Shown here one piece after another: positions 30,392 through 38,705 of a stretch of DNA of 40,397 bases. This DNA is from Betaproteobacteria bacterium (GTDB taxonomy: Bacteria > Pseudomonadota > Gammaproteobacteria > Burkholderiales > SG8-39): NCBI GenBank assembly GCA_947478805.1, contig CANJXQ010000020.1, positions 1 to 40,397 of the forward strand, read 5' to 3'. A program made the position numbers and the translations under genes. Each line of letters starts with the position of its first letter. The first letter of the stretch is position 1. Below the pieces are notes generated by a model. That model did not search any database and was not told where the DNA came from. It was given only the letters and a program-made list of their open reading frames with translations.

Positions 30392-30769
30392 ATGGCAGAA
30401 CAAAAAACGACTCAGGACAAGACGGCGGCTGTTGCGCCAAATAAAGCGGGCGAAGCGGAAAACAGGAACATCGGCCTGGGCGTCCGGCTGACGCCGGTCG
30501 ATGATTCTGATCTGCCGGTGGTGTCGAACTACACCGCCCTGAACGTCTCACCCGGGATGGCCTTCATCGACTTCGGCTTTATCGAACCCGGCATGCTTGC
30601 CGCGTTGCCGCGCATGGTGAAGGAGGGCAGCAAACTGCCCGAGAACATCAACTGCAAGCTGGCGGTGCGTGTGGCTATGGGCTATGAAGCGTTGTCCAAC
30701 CTGCGGCAACAACTCACGCAGATGCTGTCCAGCCTCCAGGCCAATAACGCAGGCGCGGCGAAGAAATAG
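30392..30769 (+). CDS. DUF3467-like small protein
   Basis: 125 residues, no signal peptide or membrane helix. The first 40 residues are charged and probably disordered. The core VSNYTALNVSPGMAFIDFGF, then ALPRMVKEGSK, KLAVRVAMGYEALSNL and LRQQLTQMLSSLQ resembles DUF3467 (a ferritin-free small domain of unknown role), but this is a loose match. A GGGAG site 8 nt before the ATG at 30392 supports the start. It stands alone between the FHA-like gene and a convergent trhO, with a CATAAT-like hexamer about 50 bp upstream. Confidence 0.7.
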   Translation: MAEQKTTQDKTAAVAPNKAGEAENRNIGLGVRLTPVDDSDLPVVSNYTALNVSPGMAFIDFGFIEPGMLAALPRMVKEGSKLPENINCKLAVRVAMGYEALSNLRQQLTQMLSSLQANNAGAAKK

Positions 30770-30775
30770 CGACAG

Positions 30776-30798
30776 GGTGCCCCTGGAAAAGGGGCGCC
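30776..30798 (+). terminator. Hairpin after the DUF3467-like gene
   Basis: GGTGCCCCT (30776-30784) pairs with AGGGGCGCC (30790-30798), with one G-U pair and a 5-nt loop, 7 bp after the stop. The following TGATAATAATTAGG lacks a strong T run, so it is a weak or Rho-aided terminator. Confidence 0.5.
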
Positions 30799-30928
30799 TG
30801 ATAATAATTAGGTTCTTTATGTCGGACTGCGTAAGGTCAATTTACTAAATTGATCACATCTGTCGCGGTCATTAAGCATGCATGCGCGAGCATGTGTGCG
30901 CGCTGCGGTGCGCAATCGCGTGGCCTGA

Positions 30929-31822
30929 TCAGGCGGCGCGGGTTCGCGACCCCGAGAGCAAGGCGACGGGCTGTCCCGGACCCGCGCGTCGCTCAACCGG
31001 GTGCCCACTGTTCTTGTGGCAGTGGTGGCAGGATTTTTCGAACACGTATTCGGGGCGGGATTGCTCCTCGGGTGTGAGCACGGACTGGCAGACATAGCAC
31101 TGCGCGGTGCCTGTCGGCTCCAGGTCCGGCCCCAGCGCCACGCGCTTGTCGAACACAAAGCATTCGCCGTGATAGTGCGCGCCGCCGCACGCCTCGAAAT
31201 ACTTCAGGATGCCGCCGTCGAGCTGGTAGACCTCCCGGAAGCCTTCCTTGAGCAGTAGGGGGGCGGCCTTTTCACAGCGAATGCCCCCGGTGCAGAAGGT
31301 CACGACAGGGCGATCCTTCCAGCGCGGGTCGATCGACTTTGCCGCTTCCGGCAATTCAGAAAACGACTTCAACGCCAGTTCCGCCGCGCCGTCGAAAGTG
31401 CCCAGGGATACCTCGAACCCATTGCGGGTATCGAGAAGCAGCACTTCGCGTCCTTCATCCAGCCAGCGCTTCAACTCCTGCGGGGCGATGCGCGGCGCGG
31501 GCGTGCGCGACGGGTCGACATCCGGGCGGCGCAGCGTGATGATTTCGCGCTTGGCCTTGACCAGCATGCGGTTGAAGGGCTGCTCTTCTGACCAGCTCAA
31601 CTTGGTTTCAAGCCCGGCAAAGCGCGAGTCTTCCGCGAGGCGGGCAAGAAAGCGCTCGACCTGAACCTGCAATCCGGCGATGAACAGGTTGATGCCTTCG
31701 GGCGCCAGCAGGATGGTGCCCTTGAGTCCGAGGTCGCGGGCGCGGGCGCGCAAGCGAGAGCGCAATTCCTCGACATCATCCAAGGAAACAAACTTGTAGG
31801 CCGAGACGTTGAGGATGCGCAT
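30929..31822 (-). CDS. trhO: tRNA uridine(34) hydroxylase TrhO (rhodanese-like)
   Basis: 297 residues. TrhO (formerly YceA) makes 5-hydroxyuridine-34 in certain tRNAs, oxygen-dependently. The N-terminal ferredoxin-like domain has LGLKGTILLAPEGINLFIAG. The rhodanese domain has LLDTRNGFEVSLGTFDGA, and the active-site loop TFCTGGIRCEKAAPLL has Cys177 and Cys183. The C-terminal CYVCQ...SCHHCHKN four-cysteine set is typical. The ATG at 31822 is divergent from dnaE. With mnmA, tgt and queA, it is the fourth wobble-modification gene here, though not clustered. Confidence 0.93.
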   Translation of the reverse strand: MRILNVSAYKFVSLDDVEELRSRLRARARDLGLKGTILLAPEGINLFIAGLQVQVERFLARLAEDSRFAGLETKLSWSEEQPFNRMLVKAKREIITLRRPDVDPSRTPAPRIAPQELKRWLDEGREVLLLDTRNGFEVSLGTFDGAAELALKSFSELPEAAKSIDPRWKDRPVVTFCTGGIRCEKAAPLLLKEGFREVYQLDGGILKYFEACGGAHYHGECFVFDKRVALGPDLEPTGTAQCYVCQSVLTPEEQSRPEYVFEKSCHHCHKNSGHPVERRAGPGQPVALLSGSRTRAA

Positions 31823-31990
31823 GAGCTGCTTGGCCTGCGATGCGTTGGGAGGCGGCGATTATAGCTGCGCCGATGTCGCTACGGGCGCCGCGATTGGGGT
31901 GGTGGAGCGGTAGAATCGTGGCGGTCCGTTCGAGCGCATTTCTGCGCCTATTGTGGCCCGCCTTTTTCACATCCGAAACCTGACATTACG

Positions 31991-34900
31991 GTGACCCAGC
32001 CTCGCTTCGTCCATTTACGCCTGCACAGTGAATACTCGATCACCGACGGCATCGTCAGGATCGATGACGCTGTGAAAAGGGCTGCGTCCGATCGCATGCC
32101 GGCGCTGGCGATTACCGATCTCGCCAATCTGTTTGGCATGGTGAAGTTCTATCGCGCGGCGCGCGCGAACGGCGTGAAGCCGATCATCGGTTGCGACGTG
32201 TGGGTGACCAACGAGTCAGAGCGCGACAAACCCCATCGACTCCTGTTGCTGGCGCAGTCCCGAGCCGGCTACCTGAAGTTGTCGCAACTCCTGTCGCGCG
32301 CATGGCTAGGCAACCAGCATCGTGGACGGGCGGAAATCAGGCGGGAATGGTTCGATTGCGAATCCAATGGTGCAGGCAAGAAGACATCGGGCGATCAGGC
32401 AACGGCCACCGAAGGGCTGATCGCGCTGTCGGGGGGGCTGGGGGGCGATGTTGGAACCGCGCTGCTTCAGGGTAACGCTGCGCAAGCGGACAAGCTGGCC
32501 GGCGAATGGGCGATGCGTTTTCCCGGGCGTTACTACATCGAATTGCAGCGTCCCGACCTGCCGCAATCGGAAGCCTACACGCAGGCTGCGGCGGCGCTGG
32601 CGGCGCGCGCTGGCCTGCCGGCGGTGGCGACGCACCCGGTGCAGTTCATTGCACCGGAGGATTACACGGCGCATGAAGCGCGCATCTGCATCGCCGAAGG
32701 TTATGTCATGTCGGACCAGCGCCGGCCGCGAGCGTTCGCGCCGAATAGCCACTTCCTTTCCCAGGAGGAAATGAGCGTGCTGTTCGCCGATTTTCCGGAA
32801 GCTGTGGCGAACTCGGTGGAGATAGCCAAGCGCTGCAATCTTGAACTGGAACTGGGCAAGTCCAAATTGCCGCAGTTTCCAACCCCGGACAACGTGGGAC
32901 TGGATGACTACCTCGTGGCGCAAGCCAAAGCGGGGCTCGCAGGCCGGCTTGAGCTGCTTTATCCGGACCCGGAGGCGCGCGCCAAGGCGGCCCCTCGCTA
33001 CGACGAACGCCTGCTCTTCGAGGCGAAGACAATCGTCCAGATGGGGTTCCCCGGCTATTTCCTGATCGTGGCCGATTTCATCAATTGGGCCAAAAACAAC
33101 GGCATTCCGGTGGGGCCGGGGCGCGGCTCGGGCGCCGGGTCGCTGATTGCGTATTCCCTGGGCATCACCGACCTGGACCCGCTGGCCTACAACCTGCTCT
33201 TCGAGCGCTTCCTCAATCCGGAGCGGGTGTCCATGCCGGACTTCGATATCGACTTCTGCCAGGAAGGGCGCGACCGCGTGATCGAGTATGTGCGCGACAA
33301 GTACGGTCGCGAGTCGGTGTCCCAGATCGCGACGTTCGGCACCATGGCCGCCAAGGCCGTGGTGCGCGATGTGGGGCGGGTACTGGAGTGGCCGTACAGC
33401 CGTGCCGATGAGATGGCCAAGCTCATCCCGTTCCAGCCGGGCAAGCTGGTAACGCTGAAGCATCGTACCGACAAGAACGACACGCAGACGATCTATGCGC
33501 GTGAAGTGGAACCCCAGATCAACCAGCGCGACCGGGACGACGAAGAGACGCACCAGCTGCTCGAGCTGGCCATGCAGCTGGAGGGCATGTCGCGCAACGT
33601 CGGCATGCACGCCGGGGGCGTGCTTATCGCGCCGGGAAAGCTGACTGACTTCTGTCCGGTCTATGTCGCTCAGGGCACCGAAAACGTGGTGTCGCAGCTC
33701 GACAAGGATGATGTCGAGGCGGTGGGACTGGTCAAGTTCGACTTCCTCGGCCTGACCACGCTGACCATCCTGGATTGGGCCGCCAAGCACGTGCGCCGCC
33801 TGCACGACCCGCAATTTTCACTGGAACGCATCCCGCTCAATGACCCGGCGGCCTACCGCATCTTTTCGACCGCCAACACCACCGCAGTGTTTCAGTTCGA
33901 GTCGCGCGGAATGCGCGATCTGCTCAAGCGCGCGCGCCCGGACCGGTTCGAGGACATCATCGCGCTGGTGGCGCTGTACCGGCCGGGCCCGATGGACCTG
34001 ATACCGGAATTTTGCGACCGCAAGCACGGCAAGGCGGTGGACTATCCCGACCCGCGTGCTGAGACAATCCTGTCGGAGACCTACGGCATCATGGTCTATC
34101 AGGAGCAGGTCATGCAGATGGCGCAGATCATCGGAGGCTACTCACTGGGTGGAGCCGACCTGCTGCGCCGGGCCATGGGCAAGAAGAAGCCCGAAGAGAT
34201 GGCCGAGCACCGCGGCATTTTTCGCGAGGGTGCCGGCAAGAACGGCATTGCTCCCGAGAAGGCGGACGAGATCTTCGACTTGATGGAGAAGTTTGCAGGG
34301 TACGGCTTCAACAAGTCGCATGCCGCAGCCTATGCGCTGGTCGCCTACCAGACTGCGTACATGAAGGCGCACTATCCGGCTGCTTTCATGGCGGCCAACA
34401 TGTCGGCAATGGCTGACGACACGGACAAATTGCACCTGTTGCGAGATGACGTGCTGGACAACGGGTTGAAGCTGCTGGCGCCGGACATCAACACGGGCGA
34501 ATTCCGCTTTGTTCCCCTGGACGCGAAAACCATTGCCTATGGCCTGGGGGGCGTCAAGGGAACAGGCGAATCGGCGATTGGCGCGATCCTCAAGGCGCGC
34601 GCATCAACGAATGGGGCGGACGGCAGAATCAAGGACCTCTTCGATCTGTGCCGTCGCGTGGACAAGCGCGTCGTTAATCGTCGCGTCATCGAGGCGTTGG
34701 TGCGGGCCGGGGCGCTGGACCACGCGCGCACGTCCGAGTCGGATCATCGCGCCAGCGTTCTTGCCTCGGTGGGAATTGCCATGGAGGCCGCCGAGCAGGC
34801 CGAGCGCAACGCCAACCAGGTGAGCCTGTTTGGGGGCTCCGATGAAGGGTCGACGACCAGGCTGGCCCTGATCGAGCGCCCGCGTTGGACCGAGGTCGAG

Positions 34901-35533
34901 CAGCTTCAGGAAGAAAAGGCGGCGCTCGGCTACTACTTCAGCGGGCATCCTTTTACGGCATACCGTCGTGAGCTCGGGAGCTTCCTGAAAGTCCCGCTGG
35001 CGCAACTTTCCCCGAGGAATGAAACGCAATTGCTCGCCGGCATCGTCAGCGGCACGCGCATGATGCAAACGCGCAACGGGCGAATGGCTGTGATCATTCT
35101 GGATGACGGCACGGCTGCGATCGAGGTCACGGCATTCGCCGAACTCCACGATGCCCATCGCGAGCAATTGAAGGACGATCGCGCGGTAGTCATCGTCGGC
35201 AAGGTCACCAAGGACGAGTACTCGGGCAGCGTTCGCGTGCGCGCGGAAAAGGTGCTCGACCTTTCCCAGGCGCGCAGTCGCTTTGCCCGCGAAATGCGCC
35301 TGTCCATGAACGGCGCGGCCTCGGTTGCGGGCAAGGCATCCGCCGCTCGCCTGAAACAACTGCTGGCTCCGCATCGCAACGGGCCCTGCCCGGTGGCGAT
35401 TCGCTATCGCAATGGCGACGCAAGCGTCGAGGTGCGCCTGGGCAACGACTGGCGCGTGAACCTCGACGACGCGCTGATCGCGTCACTTCGCGAATGGTTG
35501 AAACCCGAGAATGTCGAGATCCTGTACCAATAG
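31991..35533 (+). CDS. dnaE: DNA polymerase III alpha subunit
   Basis: 1,180 residues, the usual DnaE length. The PHP domain starts FVHLRLHSEYSITDGI. The palm has GPGRGSGAGSLIAYSLGITD and the catalytic acidic motif MPDFDIDF (residues 415-422). FNKSHAAAYALVAYQTAYMK marks the finger region. A clamp-binding motif QVSLF lies near residue 943. The OB fold is near 1015-1090 (LLAGIVSGTRMMQTRNGRM). The start is a GTG at 31991 with no strong ribosome site. It is the replicative polymerase and likely monocistronic, followed by a MarR gene after 33 bp. Confidence 0.97.
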   Translation: MTQPRFVHLRLHSEYSITDGIVRIDDAVKRAASDRMPALAITDLANLFGMVKFYRAARANGVKPIIGCDVWVTNESERDKPHRLLLLAQSRAGYLKLSQLLSRAWLGNQHRGRAEIRREWFDCESNGAGKKTSGDQATATEGLIALSGGLGGDVGTALLQGNAAQADKLAGEWAMRFPGRYYIELQRPDLPQSEAYTQAAAALAARAGLPAVATHPVQFIAPEDYTAHEARICIAEGYVMSDQRRPRAFAPNSHFLSQEEMSVLFADFPEAVANSVEIAKRCNLELELGKSKLPQFPTPDNVGLDDYLVAQAKAGLAGRLELLYPDPEARAKAAPRYDERLLFEAKTIVQMGFPGYFLIVADFINWAKNNGIPVGPGRGSGAGSLIAYSLGITDLDPLAYNLLFERFLNPERVSMPDFDIDFCQEGRDRVIEYVRDKYGRESVSQIATFGTMAAKAVVRDVGRVLEWPYSRADEMAKLIPFQPGKLVTLKHRTDKNDTQTIYAREVEPQINQRDRDDEETHQLLELAMQLEGMSRNVGMHAGGVLIAPGKLTDFCPVYVAQGTENVVSQLDKDDVEAVGLVKFDFLGLTTLTILDWAAKHVRRLHDPQFSLERIPLNDPAAYRIFSTANTTAVFQFESRGMRDLLKRARPDRFEDIIALVALYRPGPMDLIPEFCDRKHGKAVDYPDPRAETILSETYGIMVYQEQVMQMAQIIGGYSLGGADLLRRAMGKKKPEEMAEHRGIFREGAGKNGIAPEKADEIFDLMEKFAGYGFNKSHAAAYALVAYQTAYMKAHYPAAFMAANMSAMADDTDKLHLLRDDVLDNGLKLLAPDINTGEFRFVPLDAKTIAYGLGGVKGTGESAIGAILKARASTNGADGRIKDLFDLCRRVDKRVVNRRVIEALVRAGALDHARTSESDHRASVLASVGIAMEAAEQAERNANQVSLFGGSDEGSTTRLALIERPRWTEVEQLQEEKAALGYYFSGHPFTAYRRELGSFLKVPLAQLSPRNETQLLAGIVSGTRMMQTRNGRMAVIILDDGTAAIEVTAFAELHDAHREQLKDDRAVVIVGKVTKDEYSGSVRVRAEKVLDLSQARSRFAREMRLSMNGAASVAGKASAARLKQLLAPHRNGPCPVAIRYRNGDASVEVRLGNDWRVNLDDALIASLREWLKPENVEILYQ

Positions 35534-35566
35534 TCATCGCCGCATTTTTTGTTCTGAGAGGTGTTC

Positions 35567-36121
35567 ATGGCGCGTCAACGCACACAGGCAGTGGGTGTCA
35601 GTGTCAAGGCCGCAGCGGATGCGGCCAGCAGGCTGGCGACGGGGCCTTCGTCCAGCCATCATCGGCGCGCCGTGTCAGTGGTGCGGCAGTTCCGGGTCAT
35701 TGTGCAGGCAATACGGCAGCATTACACGAGGGTGGAGCGCGCGGCTGGCATCAGCGGTGCGCAACTCTCGGCCATGAACCAGATCGCCCATGAACCGGGA
35801 CTGACGGTCAGCGGCCTTGCAACCCGCCTGGGCCTGCATCAGTCAACGGTCAGCAACCTCACGGCCCGATTGGATTCCCTCGGCTATGTGTCCCGCACAC
35901 GCGTCAAGGGCGACAGGCGCGTTGTTGAACTGGCGTTGACCCCGGATGGCCAGAAGATGATGCGACAGGCGCCGCAGCCGGCCGCGGGCGTCCTGCACAA
36001 TGCGCTGGAGAACATGCCGGACGAGGCCTTGTTGGCCCTGCATCACCAATTGGAAAAAGTCATCGCCTTGTTGGCGATAAAGGATCCGACGGCGGCGACG
36101 CGCCCCATCGACGAGGTATAG
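35567..36121 (+). CDS. MarR family transcriptional regulator
   Basis: About 184 residues. A basic 35-residue lead precedes the dimerisation helix and winged helix-turn-helix: LSAMNQIAHEPGLTVSGLAT, RLGLHQSTVSNLTARLDSLG, then the wing VSRTRVKGDRRVVELALT. AGAGG lies 5 nt before the ATG at 35567; a GTG at 35561 is possible. It is 33 bp downstream of dnaE and convergent with acylphosphatase. Targets and ligand are unknown; no efflux gene is adjacent. Confidence 0.88.
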   Translation: MARQRTQAVGVSVKAAADAASRLATGPSSSHHRRAVSVVRQFRVIVQAIRQHYTRVERAAGISGAQLSAMNQIAHEPGLTVSGLATRLGLHQSTVSNLTARLDSLGYVSRTRVKGDRRVVELALTPDGQKMMRQAPQPAAGVLHNALENMPDEALLALHHQLEKVIALLAIKDPTAATRPIDEV

Positions 36122-36184
36122 CAAAAACCCGCGTCCAAACCCATCGGTGATCGGCTGGCGCGGCCGATTTCGCGTGTGGCGCTG

Positions 36185-36460
36185 CTATTCCGATGGGCGA
36201 ATGACGAAGCCCTCGCAAGCCAGCTCCGCCTCGACGCCGACCGACTTGACCCCCGCTACGCGCGCCGCCCGGGGCCCGCGCCAGGCCCAGTCGATGAGCG
36301 CTCGCACGGCATCGGGAGGGCCGTCGACGAAGGCTTCCACGCTTCCATCGTGACGATTGCGCACCCAGCCCGTGACCCCCAGCGCCACGGCTTCGCGGCG
36401 CATGGTTTCGCGATAGCCGACGCCTTGAACCAGGCCGGTCACGTGAAGTCGCAGCGCCAT
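36185..36460 (-). CDS. acyP: Acylphosphatase
   Basis: 91 residues. It hydrolyses acyl phosphates such as carbamoyl and 1,3-bisphosphoglycerate. The motif VTGLVQGVGYRETMRREA has the substrate-binding Arg17, and GWVRNRHDGSVEA has the catalytic Asn35. It starts 12 bp after the stop of the upstream membrane gene, so the two are probably co-transcribed. Confidence 0.93.
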   Translation of the reverse strand: MALRLHVTGLVQGVGYRETMRREAVALGVTGWVRNRHDGSVEAFVDGPPDAVRALIDWAWRGPRAARVAGVKSVGVEAELACEGFVIRPSE

Positions 36461-36472
36461 GAAAGCGATCGA

Positions 36473-36934
36473 TCAGCGCAGCGCCTGCAGCGCTGCCTCG
36501 CTGTGCAGGGTGTAGATGGCACCAATGCACATGGCAACGACCGGAATAACCACGACCAGCGCGCCGACAATCGCCGCCGGCCAGCTGAAGCGGCCTGCAC
36601 CGGGCTCGGCCGCGTGTTGCTGCTTCATCAGCTTGATCCGTGTCGCGCTGTTGACCACGACCAGCACGATGAGCACATAACAGAAATATTCCAGCAGGGT
36701 GCCGCCGAGCGCCTTGCCGTTGACCACCCCCAGGCCGCCGATGAATCCGACGATCCAGATGCCCAGCAGGAATAAGTCGTTCCACAGGCTGTAGTTCTCG
36801 TAGCGCTGCGTGAGTTTGCCTTCGAGGTGCAGGTAGCGGAACAGGGCGATGCCGATGGCCAGAACCATGCCAGAGACCACCAGGAAGAACCAGCCGAGGA
36901 ATTTGAGCGACAGGGGTTGAATGAAGTTTTCCAT
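36473..36934 (-). CDS. Four-helix inner-membrane hypothetical protein
   Basis: 153 residues; I do not recognise a named family. Four hydrophobic segments are visible: FLGWFFLVVSGMVLAIGIAL, LFLLGIWIVGFIGGLGVV, LLEYFCYVLIVLVVVNSA and AAIVGALVVVIPVVAMCIGA. A short cytoplasmic stretch KLMKQQHAAEPGAGR lies between the third and fourth. The product looks like a small integral membrane protein. It precedes acyP on the same strand; a functional link is not established. Confidence 0.75.
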   Translation of the reverse strand: MENFIQPLSLKFLGWFFLVVSGMVLAIGIALFRYLHLEGKLTQRYENYSLWNDLFLLGIWIVGFIGGLGVVNGKALGGTLLEYFCYVLIVLVVVNSATRIKLMKQQHAAEPGAGRFSWPAAIVGALVVVIPVVAMCIGAIYTLHSEAALQALR

Positions 36935-37031
36935 AGGCGCTATTTTTGCACGGCAAGCTGCCGGACGCGAAGAATTACCTGCTCAGGAGAGGGCGCAATA
37001 TTGTCCTCGCCCGGTTGGTGAATGAACGCAG

Positions 37032-38690
37032 TCAGCCTGGTGACTGGGCTTGGACCGGGGCCGCACGAGTCAGCGCTTCATTGAACGTCCCGCAATAGTC
37101 GCCCGGAAGCAGCGCGTCCAAGACCCCGGCTTTTCGGAGCTTGCCGAGCACACGGTCATTGGCCTCGCACAAGACGACACGTACATTGCGCTTGCGCAGG
37201 TTTGCTATCACCTCTTCCACCGTTTGAATGCCGGTAATGTCCATGAATGGCACGCGGTGCAGCCGGAGGATCAGGATTTTCGGATCGCTATGCGTCTGCA
37301 GCAATGCCCGTTGAAAATTCTCGACGGCACCGAAGAACATCGGCCCTGCAATCTCATAGACCAATACGCCGGGTGGCAACCGGGTCAGGCCATAGTCTGC
37401 CAGTTCACGCTCCAGTGTTTTTGGATCCACCGGGTGGGTTTCAACCATCTCGGACATCCGGTGCAGAAAGTGAAGTATGGCAAGAATCACGCCGACGTTG
37501 ACCGCCACGACCAGGTCAGCGAACACGGTGAGGAGAAAGGTGATCACGAGAATCGCCCGGTCGGCAGTGGGGGCCTTCCTGAGCATGTGGACGAAGTGCT
37601 TCACCTCGCTCATGTTCCAGGCCACCACGAACAGGATGGCGGCCAGCGCGCCGAGAGGGATGCTGGACGCAAGCGGCGCCAGGAACAGCAGCACCGCAAC
37701 CAGCGTCATGGCGTGCACCAGGCCGGCCAGGGGGCTGCTGCCGCCGTTGCGGATATTGGTCGCCGTCCGGGCAATGGCACCCGTGGCGGCAAAGCCGCCG
37801 AACAGCGGCGCCACGATGTTGGCGATGCCTTGGCCGATGAGTTCCTGGTTCGAGTTGTGCCGGGTGCCAGCCATGCCATCGGCCACCACCGCCGACAGCA
37901 GGGACTCGATTGCCCCCAGCATCGCGATAGTGAAGGCGGGCCCGATCAGCGTGATCACCTGGGCCACGGACAGATTCGGCATACTCAACGAAGGCAACTC
38001 CTGCGGGATGCCTCCAAAGGCACTCCCGATCGTGGCTACCCCGGGCATTTGCAGCAGCGACTGGAGCACGGTTGCGACAACCATCGCCACCAGTGGTCCC
38101 GGAACGCGTGAAAGCCCCTTGATTCGTTGTGAGTACAGAACCAGAACCAGACTCAGGACCGCCAAGCCCAACGTGGCGAGGTGCAACTGCGGCATGACCT
38201 CAATGAGGTGCCACAGCTTGTCGTGAAAGTGCTCGCCATCGACCTTTGGCAACCCGAGAAAGTCGCGCCATTGTCCGACGAAGATGATCACGCCTATGCC
38301 TGCCGTGAAGCCATTGATCACGGGGGGCGGGATGAATTTGATGACACCTCCCATCCGGGCCACGCCCATCAGCAGCAGAATGATGCCCGCCATGAGTGTC
38401 GCCACCTGCAATCCGGCAATGCCGTATTTGGCGGTTACACCGGCCAGGATGGCAATGAACGCGCCGGTCGGGCCGGCGATCTGCAGCCGGCTGCCGCCGA
38501 ACAGGGACACCAGGGCACCACCGATGATGGCCGTATAGATTCCCTGCTCAGGCCGCGCGCCCGAGGCGATGGCAAAGGCCATTGCCAGCGGCAACGCGAC
38601 CACGCCGACAATCACGCCGGAAACGATATTCGGAAGCCAGTGCTTGCGAGTGAGAAGCCCGGCGGCGCGGGCTTCGAGAATCGCGATCAC
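37032..38690 (-). CDS. SulP family inorganic anion transporter with STAS domain
   Basis: 552 residues. The membrane part begins WLPNIVSGVIVGVVALPLAM, the SulP signature, followed by GSRLQIAGPTGAFIAILAGV and about 10 more helices, through NQELIGQGIANIVAPLFGG. The C-terminal STAS domain (about 430-540) has GPMFFGAVENFQRAL, LRLHRVPFMDITGIQTVEEV and RVVLCEANDRVLGKLRKAG. Members move sulfate, bicarbonate or other anions; the substrate is not clear. The start is a GTG at 38690, 15 bp after the metG stop, so it may be read with metG. Confidence 0.92.
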   Translation of the reverse strand: MIAILEARAAGLLTRKHWLPNIVSGVIVGVVALPLAMAFAIASGARPEQGIYTAIIGGALVSLFGGSRLQIAGPTGAFIAILAGVTAKYGIAGLQVATLMAGIILLLMGVARMGGVIKFIPPPVINGFTAGIGVIIFVGQWRDFLGLPKVDGEHFHDKLWHLIEVMPQLHLATLGLAVLSLVLVLYSQRIKGLSRVPGPLVAMVVATVLQSLLQMPGVATIGSAFGGIPQELPSLSMPNLSVAQVITLIGPAFTIAMLGAIESLLSAVVADGMAGTRHNSNQELIGQGIANIVAPLFGGFAATGAIARTATNIRNGGSSPLAGLVHAMTLVAVLLFLAPLASSIPLGALAAILFVVAWNMSEVKHFVHMLRKAPTADRAILVITFLLTVFADLVVAVNVGVILAILHFLHRMSEMVETHPVDPKTLERELADYGLTRLPPGVLVYEIAGPMFFGAVENFQRALLQTHSDPKILILRLHRVPFMDITGIQTVEEVIANLRKRNVRVVLCEANDRVLGKLRKAGVLDALLPGDYCGTFNEALTRAAPVQAQSPG

Positions 38691-38705
38691 GACTTGGGCC
38701 AGATC

